Positions 47,329-58,075 of a stretch of 64,000 nt of DNA are shown here, piece by piece (the stretch's first letter is position 1; each line of letters starts with the position of its first letter). Under the pieces are notes generated by a model, which saw only the letters and a list, made by a program, of their open reading frames with translations, had not been told where the DNA came from and did not search any database. Origin of the DNA: CAVWXT01 sp963759115 (lineage in GTDB: Bacteria; Planctomycetota; Planctomycetia; Pirellulales; Thermoguttaceae); contig CAVWXT010000006.1 of assembly GCA_963759115.1 (NCBI GenBank), forward strand, positions 310,001 through 374,000, read 5' to 3'. A program made the position numbers and the translations under genes.

Positions 47329-48857
47329 GGCTTGGCCTCCGCGGGCTTCTCCACCGGCACGTGCTCGTTGCCGCTCTGGTCGCGCTGCTCCTTGATCTGG
47401 GTGCCCTCGGGCAGATTGTAACTGCCCTCGACAACCACGGGCTCGCCCGGCTTGAGACCGTCCGGGCGCGTCTGTGCATCGAAGTCGATTCCCGTGACCT
47501 CGACCCACTGCCGGTCCTTCTGGCCAAGTTGCGGATAGAGGAGCACCGATTTTCCGTCGCGTACCACGCTCAGCAGCGGGCCTTCGCCCAAGTCGGTGAT
47601 GGCCGCCACGGGCACGGCAAGCAGGTTCGGCTTCTCAGAGACGGTGATCGTCACCGCGACCATCTGCCCCAGGCGGAGCCGCCCTTGGGCATTGTCCACG
47701 AGCACGCGGATGGGAACGTTCGCGGTCTGCGCATCGACCGTCTGGCCGACATAGGCCACCTGGCCGGAGAGGGAATCGATCCCTTTGTTGGCCTGCCCTG
47801 CGGGGGCCTTACGGCTTGCGGGCAAATCGCTCGAAGAGACTTGCGCCGCCTGCCCGACGCGGACCAACCGAGCGTCGCGCATGGGCAGCCAGACCAGCGC
47901 GTAGAGTTGCCGTGAGTCGACGACCTCTCCGATCGGCGTCCCCAAGGTAAGGGCCTGGCCGAGCCGGCACGTGATCTTGTCCAGGATGCCGTCGATGGGC
48001 GCGCGGATGGTGTGCAGGTCGCGTTGCGCCTTGGCCTGGGCCTCGGTCGCCGCGGCGACGGTGATGCGGGCCTGGGCCTCTTCGACCGCCTCGGCGCGTG
48101 CCCCCAGCATTGCGATGGTCAACGCCGTTTCCGCCTTCTGCTGCTGGACGCGGGCCTGAGCCAGGGCCAACTTCGCCTCGAACATCTGTTGCTCGGGGAT
48201 TTCCTTGCGCTCGAGCAACGGCTGTAACCGTTGGACGATCGAGTCGGCCTTTTCGACGCCGACCTTGGCGTCGTCGATTGCCAGTTGCAGGGCTTTTTGT
48301 TCCTCAGGGCGGGGCAACGCCTTCAAGAGACGCAGTGAGGATTCAAGTCCCTCGCGGGTCCGCTTCTTCTCGCTGTAATTCGCCTCGGCGACCCGTGCAT
48401 CGAGCTGCACGATCGGCTGTCCGGCCTTCACGGTGTCGCCCTGCTGTACCAGGATTTCGAGCACCCGCCCTTCCACGGCCGGCGCCAGTGTGGCGGTCGC
48501 GTGCAACAAGGCCTCACACGAGCCCAATCCTTGCACTACCTGGGCAATTGTCCGCCGCTGGGCCGGTTCAACGCGGACCGTAACGACAGCCGTGTCAGAT
48601 TCCTCGCTCTTCGCGGTGGCCGATTGGGCTGCCCCGTGACCGCAACCCGACAGCCCCATGAGCATCAGTGACGCAACAACTGCCCAACAGCTCTTGGCGA
48701 CGATGTCGCGGACTCGGCAATTGGGGCAGATTGAGCCGGTCGCGGCAGTGGCACGGGGCGCGCGAAACTGCCGGGACTGCGGGCCAAATAGACAAGACCT
48801 GCCACCAGGCGTTCCGATGCTAACGATACGAGCAAGTTTATCGTCCATAACAGTCAT
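47325..48857 (-). CDS. HlyD/AcrA-family efflux adaptor
   Basis: The protein has the adaptor layout: lipoyl half-motif GSCEALLHATATLAPAVEGR and VLEILVQQGDTVKAGQPIVQ, a long helical hairpin (about LESSLRLLKALPRPEEQKAL to ARITVAAATEAQAKAQRDLH), the second lipoyl half TIRAPIDGILDKITCRLGQA, and membrane-proximal strands to the end. A hydrophobic segment with SLMLMGLSGCGHG looks like a lipoprotein signal at about residue 60-72, so the ATG at 48857 may be too early, but no better start codon is in frame. It joins pump and outer-membrane channel. It is followed by the pump gene and is divergent from the channel gene. Confidence 0.9.
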   Translation of the reverse strand: MTVMDDKLARIVSIGTPGGRSCLFGPQSRQFRAPRATAATGSICPNCRVRDIVAKSCWAVVASLMLMGLSGCGHGAAQSATAKSEESDTAVVTVRVEPAQRRTIAQVVQGLGSCEALLHATATLAPAVEGRVLEILVQQGDTVKAGQPIVQLDARVAEANYSEKKRTREGLESSLRLLKALPRPEEQKALQLAIDDAKVGVEKADSIVQRLQPLLERKEIPEQQMFEAKLALAQARVQQQKAETALTIAMLGARAEAVEEAQARITVAAATEAQAKAQRDLHTIRAPIDGILDKITCRLGQALTLGTPIGEVVDSRQLYALVWLPMRDARLVRVGQAAQVSSSDLPASRKAPAGQANKGIDSLSGQVAYVGQTVDAQTANVPIRVLVDNAQGRLRLGQMVAVTITVSEKPNLLAVPVAAITDLGEGPLLSVVRDGKSVLLYPQLGQKDRQWVEVTGIDFDAQTRPDGLKPGEPVVVEGSYNLPEGTQIKEQRDQSGNEHVPVEKPAEAKP

Positions 48858-48896
48858 GCGGGCCGCAGGGGTGTCGGACTCGCCGGCCGGGAAAGC

Positions 48897-50292
48897 ATGT
48901 ATCTGCCAAGAAGTCTGATGCTGACGTGCTTAACGGCGGCGGTCTCGGCGGGGACAGTCTGGGCTCAGCCGCCGTCAGCCTTGCCGCAACGCCCCCAGGC
49001 TATCTATTCTCCCACCGTTTCCGACCAATTGCAAGCCGCTCCGAATCCCGAACCGTTCCGGCCGTCGGTGTCAGTGAGTCTGGACGCCGCGCTGACACGG
49101 CACGCTGTCGAGCAATCCCGACTTGGTCGCCATGCGGCAGAACTTGCGGGTCTCGGCCCAAGCCGTGCAGGTCGCCAGGCAGTGGCCCACCAGCTTGAAC
49201 CCCACGCTGTCCGTGGATGTCCGCCCCTGGGTGTTCGGAATTGCCGACAATGGGCAAACGGAACGTTTCCGGCCGTTCTTCGGCATGACCTTCGAGCAGC
49301 CGGTGGAATTGGGGCATCGCACGGCCCACCGGACCTCCATCGCCGATGCCGAATATCAGCAAACGCATTGGAACATCGTGCAAGCCGAACTTCTGGCCTT
49401 GGTGCAGACGTATCGCGCCTATGAGACGGCCGCCTACCGCCGCGACAAGTTGCAGGTCGCCCGCGAGTTGGCCGAACTCAACGGCCGGTTGCTCGACGTG
49501 CTGCGGCGGCAGTTGGAAGCCAATCAGGCCCCGGCCGCCGACGCGGTCGTGGCGGAAGTCGAGAACCTCTCGGCGCGGCAGCGCGTGGAAGCCGCCCAGC
49601 AAGACTATGCCGACGCCGTGGCCGGGCTGCGCGAGCAAATCGGCGTCGTCGAACTGGCCGACTCGGCCGAGCCCGACGGCAAGCTCGAAGTCCCGCAGGA
49701 TGAGACCACCGGCGACGAGGAGGCCCTGCTGCAAACGGCGCTCGGCGCGCGGCCGGAGATTCAGACGGCCCGCGCCCTGGTCGAACGCTCTCGCGCAGCC
49801 TTGTGCCTGGCCCGAGCCGATCGCATTCCGATTCCGTCGGTGGGACCGGTTTACGAAAAGGACGAGTCGGGGTCCAGCTTCTATGGGATGGCCGTCACCA
49901 GCCCCATCCCGATCTGGAACGCCGGCGGGCGATTGGTGGCCCAGCGTGAGGCCGAATATCATCGCGACTGCGTCGCCCTGGAGCAAACCCGGCAGCGAAT
50001 CGCGGTGCAGGTGAAGGCGTCGATCGGACGTTGGAGCCAGGCCCAGCGGCTCGCCGCGCAAACCGCGGCGATCATGCTGCCGGTCAACGAACAAGCGGCG
50101 CACATGGAGCGGCTCTTCACGGCCGGCCAAACCGATCTGATCAAGCTCCTTCAGGTGCGGCAGCGGTGGCTGGATTCGGCCAACACGCGGCTGGACGCCA
50201 CGTGGCAGGCCACCCAGGCCTACGCCGATCTGCTCGCGGCATTGGGTGGCGCGTCGTTGTTGAGACCGATGCCCGCCCTATCTGACCGCTAA
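48897..50292 (+). CDS. TolC-family outer-membrane channel (one frameshift)
   Basis: MYLPRSLMLTCLTAAVSAGT gives a signal peptide cut near VWAQPPS. The frame slips near 49115 and continues as QNLRVSAQAVQVARQWPTSL, then two TolC repeats with long helices (YRAYETAAYRRDKLQVAREL, NEQAAHMERLFTAGQTDLIK) and strands such as SSFYGMAVTSPIPIWNAGGR. About 465 residues, normal for the family. It starts 40 bases from the adaptor gene on the other strand, so a shared control region at 48858-48896 likely drives both sides of a three-part efflux system. Confidence 0.88.
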
Positions 50293-50393
50293 CAGCCTGT
50301 TGAAAAAGGGGGACAGGCACCTCACCACCACCGTCTTTTGCGGCATTTACATCGGCCGGTTCGGAGCCAGTCCCCTTTTTCAACAGGCCGCTA
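50289..50393. repeat. AGCCTGTTGAAAAAGGGGG inverted repeat
   Basis: AGCCTGTTGAAAAAGGGGGA near 50289 and TCCCCCTTTTTCAACAGGCC ending near 50393 are reverse complements over about 19 bases, flanking about 60 bases of unique sequence. It directly follows the TolC stop and could end transcription by folding. Confidence 0.8.
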
Positions 50394-50579
50394 ACGCCGA
50401 CCCGATCGTCAGGCCGGACCGCTCGGCGCGACTCCGAATTGGCCGAATGGCCGGCCGAGTGCTCTTCTCCGAGGCGTATTCCCTGGCGTTTGACACGCCC
50501 AGGGGCCTGTGCTAAGCTCGACCTCGCGTGAGCCATCCTGCCTCCCCCTGCCTATTTCCCCCTGCCTAAGGAGCGCCGT

Positions 50580-53500
50580 ATGAGAACCCGCTGGCACGTT
50601 TCGTTTGCAGCCCTTCTGTGTGTCGTCGTAATCGCAAGTCCGGGCGTCTGCCAGGATCAGCCTGCCGCAGCATTGCCCAAGGGCGTAAAGGCCGTGTGGG
50701 ACATGAGCAAGGCGTATCACCAAACCACGCCCACCCGCGAGCGCATCTGCATCAACGGTCTGTGGCAATGGCAACCGGCAAAGGAAAAGAGCGACCAGCC
50801 GCCGGCCGGAAATTGGGGCTACTTCAAGGTGCCCGGCTGCTGGCCCGGGATCGGCGATTACATGCAGAAAGACAGCCAGACGGTTTACCTCCATCCGAGT
50901 TGGGAGGGCGAGAGGCTAGGCGGCGTGAACAGGGCCTGGTATCAACGCGAGATCACCGTGCCCCAGGGATGGACCGGCCGTCGCGTCGCCCTCTCGGCCG
51001 AATACGTCAATTCCAACGCCGTGGTCTACGTCGACGGCAAGAGAGTGGGCGAGATGCTGTTCCCGTCGGGCGAGGTGGACCTCACCGCCGCATGTCCGCC
51101 GGGCAGCAAACACGTGCTGAGCATCGACGTCGTCGCTCTGCCGTTGCGGGCGATCATGGCCGTGTTCAGCGACAGTGCCGCGCCGCGGCAGGGGCGGGGC
51201 ACCGTGGCGCGCCGCGGTTTGTGCGGCGACGTGTACCTCGTCGGCACGCCCTCCGGCGCGAATCGACAACGTGCAAGTGAGCACCTCGGTGCGCAAGGGG
51301 GAGATCACCTTCGACACGGCCTTGCAGGGGCTGACTGCCGACAAGCCGTATGCCCTTCGCGCGACGATCACCGACAAGGGGAGCAAGGTCACGGAGTTCA
51401 CCAGCAAGGCGTTCCAGGCGGGCGACCTCAAGGAGGGCCGCATTGCCGTGACCGAGAAGTGGAAGCCCGCAAAGCTCTGGGACACCATCACGCCGCAGAA
51501 CACCTACGACGTGTCGATTTCGCTGTTGGAGGGCAGCAAGGTTCTGGACACGGCCCTGCCCGTGCGGTTCGGCTTCCGCGAGTTCTGGATCGAGGGGCGC
51601 GACTTCTACCTGAACGGCACCCGCATCTTCCTCTCGGCCCTGCCGCTGGACAATGCCCAGGTCGGGGCTTCGCAGGCGACCTACGAGGCCGCCAAGGAGA
51701 GCATGTTGCGGCTGCAAAGCACGGGCATCAACTTCGTCTACACGCACAACTACGGCTGCGAGCCGGGCACGCATTTGACCTTCGCCGAAATCCTCAGGGC
51801 GGCGGACGACGTGGGCATGCTCGTATCCCTCTCCCAGCCGCACTTCGGCCAGTACGATTGGAAGTCGCCCGCCGAGGCCGATCAAAAGGGCGCCTACGCA
51901 CACCATGCGGAGTTCTACGTCCGCGTGGCGCAGAATCATCCGTCGGTCGTCTTCTACTCGATGAGCCACAACGCTACCGGCTATGGCGACGACATGAACC
52001 CGGATATGATCGACGGCATCGTGGACCCTCGCACTGAGCAGGGCACGATCCGGGCCGGCTATGCCTTGCGTGCGGAGGCGATCGTCCGCCATTTCGATCC
52101 CAGCCGCATCGTCTATCACCACCACTCGGGCAATCTCGGCGCGATGTACACCATCAACTTCTACCCGAACTTCGTGCCCATCCAGGAAATGAGCGAGTGG
52201 TTCGGGCATTGGGCCACGGTCGGGGTGAAGCCCGTCTTCACCTGCGAATACGCCGCCCCGTTCACCTGGGACTGGTCGCTGTACCGCGGCTATTACAAGG
52301 GGAGGCGGGAGTTGGGCAGCGCGCCGGTGCCGTGGGAGTTCTGCAACGCCGAATGGAACGCCCAGTTCGTCGGCGACAAGGCCTACCAAATCCTTGACGC
52401 GGAGAAAGAGGACCTCCGCTGGGAAGCTAAGAAGTTTCAGGCCGGAGAGGTCTGGCACCGCTGGGATTACCCGAATCGCATCGGCTCCGACAAGTTCGTC
52501 GACGAGTTCCCGGTTTCCGCCATGTATCTGACCGACAATTGGCGGGGTTTCCGCACCTTGGGGATGTCGGCCAATTCGCCGTGGGAGCATGGCCACTACT
52601 GGACGTTGCGCCCGGCGTCGATCAGGGCCGGAAGGAACTCAAGGTGGATTGGGAGAACCTCCAGCGGCCGGGCCTCAGCCCCGACTACCTCGGCGAGCGC
52701 TATATGCGGATGGACATGGATTTCGAGCGCTCCGACTGGATTCCCACCGCCGCGGCGCAGTCGCTCTACCGCAACAACATGCCGCTGCTGGCCTACATCG
52801 GCGGCAAAGCGGCCGCCTTCACCAGCAAGGACCACAACTTCCTGCCCGGCGAAAAGGTGGAAAAGCAACTCATCATCATCAACAACTCCCGCCAGACGGT
52901 TTCCTGCGAGTGCCAATGGTCGTTGGCGATTCCGCAGGCCGCAACCGGCGGCAAGACGGTCGCTCAATTGCCCACCGGCCAGCAGGAGCGGCATTCCGCT
53001 CTCCTTCGCGTTGCCCGCCGGATTGGCGCCAGGCAAGTACGAACTTGTCGCGACCGTCAAGTTCAGCAACGGAGAAACGCAGAGCGACACGTTTGCCGTC
53101 CACGTGCTCCCGTCGTCGCCCGCCCAGAAGGTTGCGGCGAAGATCGCGCTGTTCGATCCCAAGGGAGAGACGGCCAAGTTGCTGGAAGGTTTGGGAGTGA
53201 AGTGCCAGCCCGTCCAGGCCGACGCCGATCTTTCGGGCTACGACGTCCTGATTGTCGGCAAGGCCGCACTGACGCCCGACGGCCCGGGGCCCAACGTGAC
53301 CAACGTCCGCAGCGGCCTGAAAGTGGTCGTGTTCGAGCAGGACTCGAAGGTGCTCGAAAAGCGCTTCGGCTTCCGCGTGGTGGAGTACGGTCTGCGCAAC
53401 GTCTTCCTGCGGCTGGCCGACCATCCGGTTCTGGCCGGGCTCGACCTGGACAATCTCCGCGACTGGCGGGGCGAGGCGACCCTGCTGCCGCCGCAGTTGA

Positions 53501-54489
53501 AGTACGAAACCAGCCGGCCCTACGGCCCGTATACCATCCGCTGGTGCGACATTCCCATGACGCACGTCTGGCGATGCGGCAATCGCGGCAACGTGGCCAG
53601 CGTGTTGATCGAAAAGCCGGCCCGCGGCAACTTCCTGCCCATTGTCGACGGCGGCTTCAGCCTCCAGTACAGCCCCTTGATGGAGTACCGCGAAGGCCGC
53701 GGCATGGTGCTGTTCTGCCAGATGGACGTGACCGGTCGCACCGAGAGCGATCCGGCTGCCGAGCGCCTGGCGCGGAACATCCTTGCCTACGCGGCGGGCT
53801 GGAAGCCGGCGGCCAGCCGGCAGGCCCTCTACGTGGGCGATCCGGCCGGCAAGAGCCACCTGGAGAAGATCGGCGTGGCGGTCGGTTCCTACGAGGGCGG
53901 AAAGCCCTCCGCCGAACAGGTGCTGATCGTGGGTCCCGGCGCCGGGGATAAACTTACGGCTAATGCCGCGGCCATCGGCGAGTGGCTCAAGGCGGGCGGG
54001 CGGCTGCTGGCCATCGGACTCGATCAGCCGGACGTGGCCGCATTGCTGCCCAACGTCACCATGAAGAAGGCCGAGCACATCGCGGCCTACTTCGTGGCAG
54101 CCGACACGACGTCACCGCTGGCAGGCATCGGGCCGGCGGACGTTCACAACCGCGAGCCCAAGGATTTCCCCCTGATCTCCGCGGGGGCCGCGGTGGTGGG
54201 CGACGGCGTGCTGGCCATGGCCGAAGGGGGCAACGTGGTTCTCTGCCAGCTCGTGCCCTGGCAGTGCGACTACAGCAAGGAGAAGCACAACGTCAAGCAG
54301 ACGTTCCGGCGCTTCACCTTCCTGGTGACGCGATTGCTGGGCAACATCGGCGTCGAAGGTTCCACGCCGGTGCTGGCCCGGTTCAGCAGCCCGGTGGACG
54401 CCGCGAAAGCAGAGAAGCGTTGGCTGGACGGCCTGTACCTCGACCAGCCGGAAGAATGGGACAACCCCTACCGGTTCTTCCGCTGGTAA
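50580..54489 (+). CDS. Secreted glycoside hydrolase family 2-like protein (three frameshifts)
   Basis: The start follows AAGGAG; MRTRWHVSFAALLCVVVIAS is a signal peptide ending near GVCQDQPA. The GH2 order is seen: sugar-binding domain (INGLWQWQPAKEKSDQPPAG to GSKHVLSIDVVALPLRAIMA), immunoglobulin-like domain, and TIM barrel (REFWIEGRDFYLNGTRIFLS). The nucleophile is KPVFTCEYAAPFTWDWS. The usual acid/base pair Asn-Glu is replaced by His-Asn in NHPSVVFYSMSHNATGYG. A long C-terminal region with ThuA/glutamine-amidotransferase-like strands follows. Frame changes near 51260, 52620 and 53000 split it; the joined length is about 1,300 residues. The substrate is unknown. Confidence 0.85.
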
Positions 54490-54503
54490 TGCACGGCACC
54501 ACG

Positions 54504-54538
54504 AAAAACGCCTCTGACCGTTGCCGGTCAGAGGCGTT
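54504..54538 (-). terminator. Intrinsic terminator between csp and GH2 genes
   Basis: AACGCCTCTGACCG (54507-54520) and CGGTCAGAGGCGTT (54525-54538) pair perfectly over 14 bases with a four-base loop. On the minus strand a run of T follows, so it ends the cold-shock transcript; it may also act on the plus strand. Confidence 0.85.
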
Positions 54539-54590
54539 CTCGCTGACACCGTAACGGCGTCGGCCCGATTCACGAATCGCCCGACGTCGC

Positions 54591-54786
54591 TTAGGCGGGC
54601 TTGACGTTTTCGGCGCGGTCCCTTGGGACCGTTGCCTTCCGTGTAGGTCACGGCCTGGCCAACGCTCAGCGCCTCGATGCTCGAGCCCTCGACGGCGCTG
54701 TGGTGGAAGAACAGGTCGCCCCGCTCACCCTGAATGAATCCAAAACCCTTGTCCGCGATCAGTTTCTTGATCGTCCCTTGCGGCAT
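54591..54786 (-). CDS. Cold-shock domain protein (one frameshift)
   Basis: MPQGTIKKLIADKGFGFIQG has the RNP1 motif (KGFGFI) and GDLFFHHSAVEGSSIEALSV the RNP2 motif (LFFHH). These bind single-stranded RNA or DNA. The frame is off by one near the end: shifting it at the GGGACC run near 54615 gives AENVKPA and the stop at 54591, the usual ending, for about 64 residues. Cold-shock proteins melt RNA structure at low temperature or in stress. The long leader (to about 55030) may carry temperature-sensing structure, as is usual for this family. Confidence 0.88.
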
Positions 54787-55509
54787 ACAGCCACTCCTTC
54801 GTAGAAAAAAAACGGAAAAACGCACTCACGCCGCAAGGTCTTCACCCAGAGCCCCTCCTCGTCAAGGAAGATCGCGGCTAAACGATAGAGGGAGAAGATC
54901 AACCGCAATTGGAGATCGGAACCGTCAGAGAGGGTCGCCGGTACAGAAATCGCAGGCTGATCAGAACGAGAGCACTTGGCATGAGCAGGGGCTCACTTCA
55001 CTTCTCACCGCTATTACCGTAAGTATAGCGGGGATGGCCGACGATGGGAAGGGGACGCGAACAGGTAAAGTGGCAGCGACTTGCGGTTCGGGGGGGGTGA
55101 GATCGGGTGGAAGCACGCGGTTCGACCGTGGAGGGGCGTTCAACTTCCCTTGGGATCGCCTTGAACAGGGCAACCTCCCACCGACACTCGGGGCCCTTGC
55201 TGCGGTTTTTTCGCCATTCTTGGCCGTTAGGCAATTGTCGGACTGCCATCGGTCGAAGGAATTTACGTCCGAAATGGGGCAAATACCGCTTCGGACTGCG
55301 AGAAGTGCCCAAAGTGATATGGACATTGCCCCAGTTGCCAAATAACCCCGGCCAAACACCGCGCCGGCGTGCTCGAACGGATGCAGGTCGATAACGTGGT
55401 GGAACTCGTCCGCTTGATGGCCAGGGCGAATCTCGGGTAGAATACCGGCTTCGTTGGGGCGGGCAGGGATCGCGGCAACACCCCCCGTTTTCTCAAAGGA
55501 GAGTTGGCG
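54787..55509. other. Gene-free region between csp and the next plus-strand gene
   Basis: The half next to csp is probably its 5' leader and promoter. It contains CCGCTATTACCGTAAGTATA, where the minus strand has TATACT as a possible -10. Frames such as minus 54961-55359 have shadow-like composition. The rest holds nothing I can identify. Confidence 0.4.
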
Positions 55510-55950
55510 ATGACCATCGAAGAGCGACTGGCTCGACTGGAACGCAAGTGCCGGAGATTGACCGTGACCCTGGTCTTCGCCGGCGGCACGATCGCCATGT
55601 TGGCCGTATTGGCCGTCGCCGTCGGCATGGCGCCGGCCGGCGCCGCACCGCGGGAGGCCATCGAGGCCGGCAAGTTCATTCTTGTCGACCCCCAGGGCAT
55701 GCGCCGGGCTACGTTGTCGCTGAGCGAGCAGGGGCCGGGTTTGTGGCTGTTCGACCAGAACGGCACGTATCGCGCCGGCTTGGGCATCAACTCCGGCGGC
55801 GTGGGGCTGATGCTCCGCGACGCCAAGGGCCAGAATCGCGCCGTGCTGGGCGTCGCGGAGAAAGGACCCGAACTGACGCTCTGCGACCCCGTTGGCAAGC
55901 CGGTCTGGGGATACGACGAGAACGGCCAGCCCATCGGGGGCAAGCCGTGA
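55510..55950 (+). CDS. Membrane-anchored protein with repeated strand motif (146 aa)
   Basis: The ATG at 55510 lies seven bases after AAGGAG. MTIEERLARLERKCRRLTVT is a helical, basic head, followed by one membrane helix (LVFAGGTIAMLAVLAVAVGM). The exported part has repeats of the type ILVDPQGMRRATLSL, WLFDQNGTYRAGLGINSGGV, MLRDAKGQNRAVLGVAEKGP and LCDPVGKPVWG, a pattern D-x-x-G-x-x-R-A-x-L that suggests a small beta structure. I do not recognise a named family. It has no operon partner, since the next gene is opposed. Confidence 0.65.
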   Translation: MTIEERLARLERKCRRLTVTLVFAGGTIAMLAVLAVAVGMAPAGAAPREAIEAGKFILVDPQGMRRATLSLSEQGPGLWLFDQNGTYRAGLGINSGGVGLMLRDAKGQNRAVLGVAEKGPELTLCDPVGKPVWGYDENGQPIGGKP

Positions 55951-55960
55951 CGGGCAACCT

Positions 55961-57919
55961 CTAGCCGATCCACTCGCGGAACCACAGTTCCAGGATCAGC
56001 AGCGACCACAACCGGTAGCCGTGGTTGAAGCGGCCCTGCTGGTGTTCGTCGAGCAGTCGAGCGACCGCCTCCGGCCGGAAGTAGCCCCGCTGGAGACTGC
56101 CGCGATCCAGCAGAACCTCCTGGGCGAAGTCTCTTAGCTCGCGGCGGAACCACTCGTTCAAAGGCACGCCGAACCCCATTTTCGACCGCCGCGCGATGGG
56201 CTCCGGCAGCAGGTCGCCAAACGCTTCCCGCAGAATCCGCTTTCCCCGGCCGCGGCGAAACTTCAGCCGCCGCGGCATCCGCGCCGCCAGCTCCACCACG
56301 CGATAATCGAGAAACGGCTGCCGACATTCCAGCCCGTGGGCCATCGAGGCGATGTCCACCTTCGTCATCAGGTCGCAGGGCAGGTACGTCGCCAGGTCGG
56401 CCAGGCTGAACGCCGTGACCGGATCGCGGCGGCTCGATCGGGACAGTGCCTCCGTCAGAAAGTGCAAGGGCGGGACCTCGGGCAAGGTGGCCGCAAAATC
56501 GCCGGCATACAGGGCCTCTCGCCGGGTCTGGCCGAAGATGGCCATCCATTCGAGGAACCGCTCCGCAGGCGGCCGGTTCAGCATTTCCACGAACCGCTTC
56601 CACCGCCGAGCGAGCGACTTCTGCCGCGTGCCGGCCGGCAGCCGCCGCCAATAGCGGCCGGCCAACATCCGCCGGAGCAACGCCGGCAAACGGTCGAACC
56701 CCTGGGCCAACCACACCGCCAGGTAACGCGGATAGCCGGCGAACAACTCGTCGCCGCCGTCGCCGGTCAAGGCCACCGTGACGTGCCGCCGGGTCAATTG
56801 CGAAACGTACCACGTGGGCACCGCCGAACTGTCGCCAAACGGCTCGTCGTAGTGCCAGACCAGCCGCGGCAGAACCTCCATCGCGTCGGGCCGCACCTGG
56901 AACTCCTCGTGAATCGTGCCGAATCGCTCGGCCGCCAGCCGGGCGTAACGCGTTTCGTCGAAATCCGGCACCGGAAAACCGATGGAAAAAGTCCGCACGG
57001 GTCCACCGGCCAGTTGCGACATCAGTCCCGACCACGATCGTCGAATCGATCGCCGCCGGAGAGAAACGCCCCCAACGGCACTTCGCTCTGCAAACGCATT
57101 TCCACCGAGGATTTCAGCAGCGTCCGCAATTCGCTGGCGTAGTCGGCGGCGGGGCGATCCTCCTCGACGTTGAAATCCGGCTGCCAGTACGGCTGCACGT
57201 CGAGACGGCCGTCGCGATATAGGGCGTAGTGGCCCGGCGGAAGCTTGGCGATTCCCCGGAAGATCGTCCGCGGGTGCGGCACGTATTGATAGGTCAAGTA
57301 TTCGTCGAGCGCCTGCGGGTCGATCTCCCGCGGCACGCCGGGCACTTGCAAGATCGCCTTCAACTCGCTGGCAAACAGCAGCCGGCCCGGCTCGTGCCGA
57401 TAGACCAGCGGCTTCTTGCCCAGCCGATCGCGGGCCAGCAGCAACTGCCGCCGCTGGGCGTCCCACAGCGCCAGGGCGAACATGCCGTTAAGGCGCGTGA
57501 GGAACTGCCGGCCCTTCGTCCTCGTACAGATGGACGAGCACTTCCGTGTCGCTTTGGGTGCGGAAATGGTGGCCTGCGCCTTCCAGCCGGCCGCGCAGTT
57601 CGCGGAAGTTGTAGATCTCGCCGTTGAAGACGATCCATACGGAGCCGTCTTCGTTCGAGAGCGGCTGCTTTCCGCCGGCAATGTCGATGATCGCCAGCCG
57701 CCGATGTCCCAGAGCGACGCCGCATGGAGAACTGGGGACTGGCTCCGAGCCAGGCCGGGGGCCTGCCCCAGGTCCTTCGGGTCGCACGTGCAGGTCGGCG
57801 GCGTACAGGCCCTCGTCATCCGGGCCGCGATGGCGTAGCACGTCAATCATCCGTTGGAGCGTGGCACGCTCCACGGTCTTGGCGGCGTCGTTCCACACTG
57901 CACCGGCAATGCCGCACAT
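55961..57919 (-). CDS. asnB: Asparagine synthetase, glutamine-hydrolysing (frameshifted)
   Basis: The start MCGIAGAVWNDAAKTVERAT has the catalytic Cys2 of the glutaminase domain, with RHRGPDDEG, LGHRRLAIIDIAGGKQPLSN and FNGEIYNFRELRGRL. A frame change near 57510 leads to NGMFALALWDAQRRQLLLAR and EVPLGAFLSGG, the start of the ATP-pyrophosphatase loop SGGxDS, which is itself split by two more indels near 57045. The synthetase domain continues (VALTGDGGDELFAGYPRYLA, KVDIASMAHGLECRQPFLDY, RRSKMGFGVPLNEWFRRELR). About 650 residues. It converts aspartate to asparagine or, as often in surface-polysaccharide regions, amidates another acid. Confidence 0.9.
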
Positions 57920-58075
57920 GACGAGAGATCATGGATTAAAGGTATTGGCAAATCAAACGATGCACCATTTTGCCCATTTTCGCAATGCGCGGCAATCCAG
58001 CCAGCCCCGCTGGTAAACCGTCTTCCCTCCGCGTATCCTGTGAGTCGCATGAGTGGGCCCTAAGGAATCGAAACG

